A stretch of DNA of 26,211 nucleotides from a virus. This document shows positions 20,146 to 26,211 of this stretch, piece after piece; positions within the stretch are counted from its first letter, which is position 1; each line of letters opens with the position of its first letter. Position numbers and translations under genes: made by a program. The notes under the pieces were generated by a model. That model searched no databases. It was not told the origin of the DNA and saw nothing but the letters and a program-made list of their open reading frames with translations. Location: IMG/VR virus record IMGVR_UViG_3300046010_001892, positions 1-26,211 of that record. The stretch is one strand, 5' to 3'.

Positions 20146-21715
20146 CTTGTTCTAATTCATCTAGTCTAGTTTCATCTAAGCCGCTGTCATCTACATGGTG
20201 TTCTTCCACGGGATCGTCAGTTGCAAATAAATCATTAAACGTAGTGCTAGAGTTCATAGTTTTTTTACCTATAGCACCTCGTGTGCCAATGATACCCATC
20301 CAATACTTGTTATAGTATTCAATCAATGCCAAGGCATCTTCTCTGTTGTCAAGTGCGAATATCATATCTACTATGTCACGGAAATTGTTAACTCCATAGT
20401 TCCTCGGGGTCTTCTTGTCTGCTGTTTCAGAATTCAACATGGCTGGACGTATATTAAGATCATATTCACGATTGGCTTGTTGTACTGCTGTTAAATGGCT
20501 CCAAACATTATGCCCCATCTGTATAGCATAGCTAAAACTGTCCCAGCTGGTCTTGCCTTCTTTGTTGATCTTATTTAGATCGCCTGGCGCATAGATACAA
20601 ATATCTTTAATAGTGCAACGTTGGCTAATTGGACTCTCTGTAAAGTTTTCAAAGATCTTATCTTGTATGACAGCGTCTTTAAATCTGCGTGTGTCCTTGG
20701 CATACTTCTTATCATCTACACTGGGTACCATACGATATACCCATTTCTCTTTGTCTACTATCTCTGTCTGGATATAAATCTGACCGTTAGCACTTGCTAA
20801 GAATGGACTTGCACAGTCAAAGGATATAGTAAATTTAGGATTATGATATTTACGCACTGCACGTTGTATATCTGTTAATAAACAAGCCCATTCAAGTTTA
20901 CTTGTGCCTAAGAAGTGCATCCAATCATGAAGTCCTTCTTCTAATAGCCCATCAAAACGTAGTGCTACTAATCTTTTCAGCACAAGATGCACATCGCACA
21001 TATTCTGCCCACCCATGGCCCAACCATTGAATGGCTGTTCATATTGATTAGGATCACAGTATTTCTTCATGCGTTGATACCAATCTTCTGCTTCTGCGTG
21101 ATTTTCACCTTGTAATACGTTTAAGAACTTACACGCACCTGTACGGTGTTTCATAAAGTAATCGTTATTGATATATGTGCCTTCTACAGCTTCCATATAA
21201 CTAGTAATACCACTGGCTTTGCGGCCTTCTGGTGATCTACATACCCATGCTGGAATATCCAAGATCATACCATAGTCCATATAAGCATCCATCCATGCTA
21301 ACACTAGCTCACGTTTTTTCTGTGCCTTAGGACATGCAGGGTTCTTCCAATCACCTTCCCATACACCCTTACCAATCTGGAACCCACCGCTATCACCTAA
21401 TACAAACGATCTACTTCGATCACGATTACGTATCATGTCTTCTTTAGGACTGACTTTATTTGTATCAAGTTCTGCGTGACCTGCCGAATACAGTGCCCAT
21501 TGATATGGAAAATAAGCGGCATCTGGATTGAGCCAATTAAGACCCTCAATACCGTTTTCAAAGTCTGCCGGAACTCGTGCAGGATCTACATATAGGTCAC
21601 CAGTTTCGACATTAGGAAAACGTTGCTTGCCTACATAGGTAGCATAGAAGCCACTCAATGCTGGTAAGAATACAGCATAGTCTAGTTGCTTGCTGGTTAA
21701 ATTATCACGTTCCAT
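20138..21715 (-). CDS. dpdA: DpdA/TGT-like 7-deazaguanine transglycosylase, 525 aa
   Basis: The protein belongs to the tRNA-guanine transglycosylase superfamily. DSGGFQ at 108-113 is the base-binding Asp motif; NVLQGE at 199-204 and GWAMGGQ at 231-237 match the substrate loops; FDCASPF has the expected nucleophile at D300. GHNVWSHLTAVQQANREYD resembles the TGT C-terminal helix. The usual tight CxCxxC zinc site is not evident. At 525 residues it is longer than bacterial TGT (about 375), with an acidic tail. Phage DpdA enzymes exchange guanine in DNA for a 7-deazaguanine base. With FolE, QueD and QueE in the same window, the DNA-modifying role is favoured over tRNA, but the sequence alone does not prove the substrate. 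A possible promoter lies at 21767-21796. It overlaps the sulfotransferase by 11 bases. Confidence 0.85.
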   Translation of the reverse strand: MERDNLTSKQLDYAVFLPALSGFYATYVGKQRFPNVETGDLYVDPARVPADFENGIEGLNWLNPDAAYFPYQWALYSAGHAELDTNKVSPKEDMIRNRDRSRSFVLGDSGGFQIGKGVWEGDWKNPACPKAQKKRELVLAWMDAYMDYGMILDIPAWVCRSPEGRKASGITSYMEAVEGTYINNDYFMKHRTGACKFLNVLQGENHAEAEDWYQRMKKYCDPNQYEQPFNGWAMGGQNMCDVHLVLKRLVALRFDGLLEEGLHDWMHFLGTSKLEWACLLTDIQRAVRKYHNPKFTISFDCASPFLASANGQIYIQTEIVDKEKWVYRMVPSVDDKKYAKDTRRFKDAVIQDKIFENFTESPISQRCTIKDICIYAPGDLNKINKEGKTSWDSFSYAIQMGHNVWSHLTAVQQANREYDLNIRPAMLNSETADKKTPRNYGVNNFRDIVDMIFALDNREDALALIEYYNKYWMGIIGTRGAIGKKTMNSSTTFNDLFATDDPVEEHHVDDSGLDETRLDELEQDV

Positions 21716-22292
21716 AGTATCTCAATGAATTAATTAGTTTATAGTCATTAGCATAGTGTTTTTTTAATTTTAACACAAATTTTGTATCATTGTCAATGAT
21801 AGTTTGATATTTGATTTTTAATTGTTGTTTTCCTATATTTAGATCTGAGGCATTATATTGTTTCATATTATCAACATCTACATGATAACCAAACTTGTTA
21901 AACCAAGTTTTTAAATTTGCTCTTAAACGATCATTGACCATAAAGAAATCAGTTTTATCGATCACGATATCTTGTATGAAATAATCCTGTGTTTCTGTGT
22001 GATCATCGAACGTTATCTGTTGATAATCAATATTGGTTTGCTTACTATTAAATTCATACTCGGCCATACCACTTATCCAACGGTCAATTGGATCACGTAA
22101 TGCTACCAAGTATCTATTAGATTTAACCAATTGATCACTACGTGTAAATGCTAAAGTTGATAACAAACATCCTTTAATAAAACTACTAGCACATTTAGGT
22201 ATATGGACATAGGTAACATCTTGATCGTAATCAACCCAACATTCGCCTAAGATATGACCTAAATGTGCCCAACGATCATACCCTGGTTTCAT
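21705..22292 (-). CDS. Sulfotransferase-family protein, 195 aa
   Basis: The 5'-phosphosulfate-binding loop is recognisable as VHIPKCASSFIKG (residues 29-41), and the 3'-phosphate motif as LVALRDPIDRWISGM (62-76), spaced as in sulfotransferases that use PAPS. The C-terminal third (DLNIGKQQLKIKYQTIIDND and on) is less recognisable. The protein is short for the family (about 250-300). The substrate is unknown; a glycan or lipid is usual. The gene is AT-rich (line 21781-21840 has 12 G+C in 60). It starts by one-base overlap with the clamp gene and its 3' half holds a possible promoter for the DpdA-like gene. Confidence 0.75.
   Translation of the reverse strand: MKPGYDRWAHLGHILGECWVDYDQDVTYVHIPKCASSFIKGCLLSTLAFTRSDQLVKSNRYLVALRDPIDRWISGMAEYEFNSKQTNIDYQQITFDDHTETQDYFIQDIVIDKTDFFMVNDRLRANLKTWFNKFGYHVDVDNMKQYNASDLNIGKQQLKIKYQTIIDNDTKFVLKLKKHYANDYKLINSLRYYGT
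21767..21796 (-). promoter_or_regulatory. Possible sigma70-type promoter for the DpdA-like gene
   Basis: The minus strand reads TTGACA (21791-21796), an 18-base spacer and TAAAAT (21767-21772). It is inside the sulfotransferase gene, about 50 bases before the ATG at 21715. The -35 is perfect, but the -10 and spacer are weaker than in the other promoters and the region is AT-rich, so chance is a real possibility. Confidence 0.45.
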
Positions 22293-23023
22293 TACTTACT
22301 CTGTGCTGGTAAGATGTAGTTGTATGTAGCAAGTCCTGAGTTAACAGTGATCTGTGCCGCACCCTCGTCGCTGATACTAAATTTCTTATCACCTGCTAGG
22401 TTTAAGATACTCAATACAGCATTAACTGGCCATGACCAATTTTTACTTAATGTACCAGTAACACCAGCTTGAAACACAAAATTACCTGCGTGACTACTAT
22501 GATCGCCAAATGATAATTCTAAATTACCGTTGTTAGTTTTAGCAGTGAAATTTGCTTCTTCTGCATTTGCACTAGCTTGGAATTTAAGTCTTTGGATATT
22601 AGCCACTGTTGGTTCAAATTCTACATGCCATGTCACTGGGCGCATCTTAACTGTTTTGAGTTTGTCGTTGACAATCTCTTGGCTCATAAAACGATAATCA
22701 TTTTTAAAGTCACCTGCGGCATTTTCAAAATGTAAGCCTACTGGAACAGATTGTCCATTTCGATCTTGTTTAGTCAACGTGATTTTAGCATTTTCTTTGT
22801 ATTCTGGAATACCTAAGATAGTGTTTAGTTTACCTAAGTTTGGCATACCAAATGTACCAATAAATTCTGCTACTGGTCCGTTTAATTTAGCCTGGACGAT
22901 AACACTGCGATCTTCTGCTAGTGCTTCGATATTAGTTTCTGAATCTGTGCCTGACACTTTAACTAGGTCAATAATGCCCAAGCCATACGTGTTACGAACG
23001 ATGTCTAATAGATGGTCTCTCAT
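22292..23023 (-). CDS. DNA polymerase sliding clamp (gp45-like), 243 aa
   Basis: The sequence fits the T4-like phage clamp pattern. An N-terminal helix is followed by EALAEDRSVIVQAKLNGP and the FIGTFGMPNLGKLNTILGIP segment, a signature I associate with gp45 homologues. A second region (FEPTVANIQRLKFQASANAE, then FQAGVTGTLSKNWSWPVNAV) mirrors the repeated clamp domains. The length of 243 is close to T4 gp45 (228). A homotrimeric ring holding the polymerase on DNA is expected. The gene has one of the strongest RBSs here (AAAGGAG then AATTAA and ATG). In T4 the clamp-loader genes 44 and 62 lie beside genes 43 and 45; here only a methyltransferase-like gene separates polymerase and clamp. Confidence 0.82.
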   Translation of the reverse strand: MRDHLLDIVRNTYGLGIIDLVKVSGTDSETNIEALAEDRSVIVQAKLNGPVAEFIGTFGMPNLGKLNTILGIPEYKENAKITLTKQDRNGQSVPVGLHFENAAGDFKNDYRFMSQEIVNDKLKTVKMRPVTWHVEFEPTVANIQRLKFQASANAEEANFTAKTNNGNLELSFGDHSSHAGNFVFQAGVTGTLSKNWSWPVNAVLSILNLAGDKKFSISDEGAAQITVNSGLATYNYILPAQSK

Positions 23024-23087
23024 TTAATTCTCCTTTGATAATATATTTTATATGGTTTATTTAGGTTTTGCAATGGGTTTGATGAAA
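23024..23087 (-). promoter_or_regulatory. Clamp upstream region: strong RBS and late-like box
   Basis: These 64 bases contain AAAGGAG before the clamp ATG and, about 35 bases upstream of the start, CTAAATA (23058-23064), similar to the late-promoter -10 box of T4-like marine phages. A TATAAA-like sequence also occurs with no well-spaced -35. I suggest a phage-specific promoter, with low confidence. Confidence 0.4.
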
Positions 23088-24131
23088 TTATTTTGATTGT
23101 ACGGTGCCCATGGCCTGTCCTAGTTTGATTGTGGTTAATGTTCCCGGGCGACGAACTTCTATCCAGCTGGTCCAACTATTTGTTTTCCAATCGTGACGAT
23201 GAGGATCTGGAATAGTTTCATCTAGAATAGTCCAAGTTGGGGTACTAGTATATTTAGATTCTAGATCATACGTAGCAACAATTTCAAACCCCACACTCTG
23301 AGCTAACTTTTTCATCTGATCAGAGTTTGCCCAACATGCTTGTTTGCTGTCTACTAATGCTGCAGAACTTTCTATGTTGCAATTATTGTAGCTAAACATC
23401 AATACTCCACCGGGTCTCAATAGATTAAACATCAGTCTCAAATAGGATTCAATGCGGTCAAATAAAACATAATTTAAGAAATCCCAACAGAGTATGAAAC
23501 CAAATTGAGATTGTGGTAATAGTGATAAATCAAAATTTGTTATGTCATATAGCCGAACTCTACGCTGATAAACATCAGGATACGTGGAAATTATTCTATA
23601 TAAATCAGACATGTTTGATGATGCTAGATATAAAGGATCACTGGCTACCATGGAATTAATATGGTCTGTAGCACTTACATATTTCATCTCTGATTCAGAT
23701 AAAGGGTTCGTCTCATTCTCAGAGAAGCCTGGGTAATACCTACAATTTAGCTGCAATCCAGGATACTGCCAACTACTATAACTACTGATCCTGGATTGAA
23801 CGACACTAGTCACATCTGAGTTAGCCCATAAAAAATATTCATTTGATTCCTGTGAAAGTGTTGTACCTAGAACCCTGATGTCGTCTTCGATTTCCTTCAG
23901 AGATTGATGCATGAAATCTATTATATCATTATTGTCAGAGAGTAATTTCTGATATATCTTTGTATATTGATCTATATATTGACCATAATCATACTCAGAC
24001 TGGTCAAACTTATGCTGTAGATTTTCTATAGTAAGTAATTTTTCAGATATTATGTCATCTAAGGACAAACTATCGATGATATCTCTGACGTTGTTTTTAA
24101 ATCTTACTAGTTCGCTTAATTTGGTCATCAT
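23088..24131 (-). CDS. Class I methyltransferase-like protein with N-terminal coiled coil, 347 aa
   Basis: Residues 1-100 are helical with coiled-coil-like spacing (ENLQHKFDQSEYDYGQYIDQ). The C-terminal part looks like a Rossmann methyltransferase: VRLYDITNFDLSLLPQSQFG, FILCWDFLNYV, then the conserved LLRPGGVLMFSYNNC strand-turn and a later GFEIVATYDLESKY. The glycine-rich SAM-binding motif I is not obvious; the place where it is expected reads ASDPLYLASSNMSDLY without the usual Gly pattern. It may therefore bind SAM in an altered way or be inactive. It is coupled to the polymerase stop by ATGA and lies just upstream of the clamp, so it may be a replication-linked modifier; the substrate is unknown. 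Confidence 0.65.
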   Translation of the reverse strand: MMTKLSELVRFKNNVRDIIDSLSLDDIISEKLLTIENLQHKFDQSEYDYGQYIDQYTKIYQKLLSDNNDIIDFMHQSLKEIEDDIRVLGTTLSQESNEYFLWANSDVTSVVQSRISSYSSWQYPGLQLNCRYYPGFSENETNPLSESEMKYVSATDHINSMVASDPLYLASSNMSDLYRIISTYPDVYQRRVRLYDITNFDLSLLPQSQFGFILCWDFLNYVLFDRIESYLRLMFNLLRPGGVLMFSYNNCNIESSAALVDSKQACWANSDQMKKLAQSVGFEIVATYDLESKYTSTPTWTILDETIPDPHRHDWKTNSWTSWIEVRRPGTLTTIKLGQAMGTVQSK

Positions 24132-26211
24132 TCAAAAGTAAATAAATTATCAAAGGTTGTGGCAATCTGTGTGTTCTCGGCGATTTGCCATTTCAACACA
24201 CCTAATAAGTTTTCTACCTTTTGATCTACAATACCAGTTTCCATACTAGCATCATCAAATGGTAACTCTTTAAACCACGCAGGAATGTGTGTTTCATCTG
24301 TAGGATAACCCACACTGCTATAGCCCAGGGGATTTTCTTTTAACTTACACACAACGGTTTTCATACCGTCGACGATACTCATACTGTATTGATCACCCAT
24401 CATACGTTTTAAGTTGTTCCAATTCATCGCTGCACGCACATGTCCCGGCATGTTAGCTTTACCCAGACGTTCTTCTTCTTTACTGTATTTGGTTAGGTTG
24501 TTTACACGTTTGGGAGTGCCTTTCTCCCAAGCCGGACGCTCTGTAAACAGTAACTTAAAGTCACGTACCTTGGTAATAATAGTATCACGGTCTGCGCCAG
24601 TTAATACAGATAATAAGACGTCACTCAAGAAGTCCTGGATTACCTTTGGAGTATCTGATCTCTTCAAGTCTAAACCCATGGCTTTTACTTTGCCTGGAGT
24701 ACTGTGACTATCTAAACGATGACCTTCCATATCATAGATCAGCACTGCATAGCGTTTCTTCTTAATGAATAGGCCTTTGAGTGCTACCAGTTCACGACCA
24801 CCTTTGATTAGTTCACCTTGCTTACGTGGAGTATGGAATGCACGCTCGCAGAATGCTGGAAAACTTTCATTGACTTGATCTGCGATGCTGTCATACAAGC
24901 CCACTGCTATGTCTTTATTCCATTCCATCTTACCTGCCTCAACATCAGCCTTGACCATTGGATACGCACTAAAGTAACATGAGTCTGTATCACCATATAT
25001 GATCGCTTCACCAGTGTGATCATATACACCTGTTATACATTCGTTTATGTATGCATCCATGTGACGGGCAATAGTCCTGCCTGTAAGTGTAGTTGATTGA
25101 CCAATGCGCTTGTCAAAGAATCTACAACCTGGATTAAGAATAGCACCATACAAACTGTTAAGATTAATCTTTTTAACCAACTGTCGCTTGTCCCAGAACG
25201 CCGTGTCTTCATCTGTAGTTGCTTCTTTCTTCTTAGCCTGCATGTCTTGACGTTCAGCGTACCAACGTTCTAGCAAGCCAGGAATAACACCTTTGCGTTC
25301 ATTATTAAAGATAGTGCCATTAGCTGATAATATCCAAGGCTTGTTGCTGTCAAATATTAGTCGCCAACAGTCCGCGGCACTTAATATATCACTGGAGCCG
25401 TTGGCCCAGTCAATGGTAATCTCTGTGCCAACTTCACCATTCATCACAGCAGTATACTCTAACGATCCAAATAAGTTTTCCCATGCGTCAGCAAAACTGC
25501 TACCCGATGTTTGTTTTTCTTTGATATAGTGTTCAGTCATTGTAGGACGCAGTTGACCTACAATAGTTTCTGGACCCATGTTTAGGGCACGAATCGCTGA
25601 AGGATATAGTGAGTTGATGTCAATGGCACCGATATAATCATGCATGCCCGCCTTGGGTGTTGCCACATAGGCACCTGCGGCCTGTGTATCAAACTGTTCA
25701 TCACGATTACGATTTGGTACTACCATGCCTAGTTGATGTGCTTCGTTGATGATGGCCTGTTCGGTAACTGCCACTGCACCCATAGTAGTTTGTAGTAATA
25801 CAGTATTATCATGCGCCAACTCATTAGCAAGATCCAAAAATCTTAGCTTGGTATCTAATTTGTGTAACAAGGCTGTGTCTTGGCGATTGTATTCGATGAA
25901 TTTAGCAAAGTCTTTGTTATATAATTGATCTAAGGTTCCTTCGTACTGTGTTTTACTTTCACCTAGTTCATATTCTGAAATAGCATCCAAACTGTAACTA
26001 TGTCGCTCTTCATATGTATACTTGCGATAAAGTTGCATATAGTCCATATGAACACGACCAATCAAATCAAATGTCATATTAGCCGCACCAAAGCGTTCAA
26101 ACTCACGTTGCTTGGGGAACTGCCCCCATAAACAGAATCTGCGTGTGTCATCTTTGCTCAGCACACGATTGGTACGCTGTACCATGTACGGAATATCAAA
26201 GCCTTCACTGT
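24128..26211 (-). CDS. Family B DNA polymerase (T4 gp43-like), N-terminus beyond window
   Basis: The reading frame stays open to the window edge; codons before the first visible Met read SEGFDIPY, matching the exonuclease II region of T4-like gp43. Further on are the Exo III-type YNRQDTALL, motif A DINSLYPSAI (about 189-198 of the visible frame), motif B KKINLNSLYGA, motif C YGDTDSCYF and the KKKRYAVL motif. It is the replicative 5'-3' polymerase with 3'-5' proofreading. The C-terminal TTFDNLFTFE resembles the clamp-binding tail of T4-type polymerases, and a clamp gene is two genes downstream. All catalytic residues I can see are intact. The first part, including Exo I, lies outside the window. 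Confidence 0.95.
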   Translation of the reverse strand, partial: SEGFDIPYMVQRTNRVLSKDDTRRFCLWGQFPKQREFERFGAANMTFDLIGRVHMDYMQLYRKYTYEERHSYSLDAISEYELGESKTQYEGTLDQLYNKDFAKFIEYNRQDTALLHKLDTKLRFLDLANELAHDNTVLLQTTMGAVAVTEQAIINEAHQLGMVVPNRNRDEQFDTQAAGAYVATPKAGMHDYIGAIDINSLYPSAIRALNMGPETIVGQLRPTMTEHYIKEKQTSGSSFADAWENLFGSLEYTAVMNGEVGTEITIDWANGSSDILSAADCWRLIFDSNKPWILSANGTIFNNERKGVIPGLLERWYAERQDMQAKKKEATTDEDTAFWDKRQLVKKINLNSLYGAILNPGCRFFDKRIGQSTTLTGRTIARHMDAYINECITGVYDHTGEAIIYGDTDSCYFSAYPMVKADVEAGKMEWNKDIAVGLYDSIADQVNESFPAFCERAFHTPRKQGELIKGGRELVALKGLFIKKKRYAVLIYDMEGHRLDSHSTPGKVKAMGLDLKRSDTPKVIQDFLSDVLLSVLTGADRDTIITKVRDFKLLFTERPAWEKGTPKRVNNLTKYSKEEERLGKANMPGHVRAAMNWNNLKRMMGDQYSMSIVDGMKTVVCKLKENPLGYSSVGYPTDETHIPAWFKELPFDDASMETGIVDQKVENLLGVLKWQIAENTQIATTFDNLFTFE

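Noticed and set aside
448-25928. Plus-strand open frames of 60-155 residues throughout the window
   Set aside because: All lie opposite well-supported minus-strand genes, have no consistent ribosome binding sites and show no recognisable domains; they are shadows of the real genes.
1-26211. tRNA genes, CRISPR arrays, insertion sequences, integrase or attachment sites
   Set aside because: I looked for cloverleaf-like sequences, regularly spaced repeats, transposase or integrase motifs and terminal inverted repeats and found none; the window is almost fully covered by protein genes.

Overview
The window reads as an internal piece of a tailed double-stranded DNA phage genome, most likely a T4-like myophage of marine type. 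Every gene I can support lies on the minus strand, so genes are read from position 26211 towards 1. They are tightly packed: most neighbours overlap by 1, 4, 8 or 11 bases (TAATG, ATGA), and no gene-free stretch exceeds about 110 bases. T4-type replication genes are present: a family B DNA polymerase with a clamp-binding-like tail, a gp45-like sliding clamp, an RNase H/FEN-type 5' nuclease and a DEDDh exonuclease. I see no integrase, transposase, tRNA, rRNA or CRISPR array. The host cannot be named; perfect sigma70-type promoters only suggest a host with a standard housekeeping sigma factor.

Layout in transcription order. (1) 26211-21705: DNA polymerase (5' end outside the window), a degenerate methyltransferase-like protein, sliding clamp, sulfotransferase. 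(2) 21715-15979: a DpdA/TGT-like transglycosylase, a radical SAM protein overlapping it, a small coiled-coil protein, an unknown protein, a degenerate QueD-like protein, a small basic protein, a GT-B glycosyltransferase and a half-length DegT-type aminotransferase. (3) 15904-11499: FolE, an NTF2-like protein, an unknown, a phosphoribosyltransferase, QueE, a 53-residue ORF, MetK and an unknown. (4) 11502-8335: two SGNH-hydrolase-like proteins on either side of the RNase H-like nuclease, then the DEDDh exonuclease. (5) 8304-4338: a canonical QueD, a DUF3307-like membrane protein and many small unknowns. (6) 4266-1: a MoxR-type AAA ATPase with its VWA/metallopeptidase-like partner, four small or unknown proteins, and dihydrofolate reductase running off the left edge.

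The main theme is 7-deazaguanine chemistry. FolE makes dihydroneopterin triphosphate from GTP, QueD converts it to 6-carboxytetrahydropterin, QueE converts that to 7-carboxy-7-deazaguanine (CDG), and a DpdA-like transglycosylase could put the base into DNA. No QueC is visible, so the simplest prediction is dCDG, or a preQ0-derived base if QueC comes from the host or from elsewhere in the genome. A phage S-adenosylmethionine synthetase sits just downstream of QueE and could supply SAM to two radical SAM enzymes and the methyltransferase-like protein.

A second theme is regulation. Seven minus-strand promoters have a spacer of exactly 17 bases and near-perfect or perfect TTGACA/TATAAT boxes. In three of them the -10 box ends exactly 6 bases before an ATG, which predicts leaderless mRNAs; two of these genes, QueE and the RNase H-like nuclease, have starts well supported by homology.
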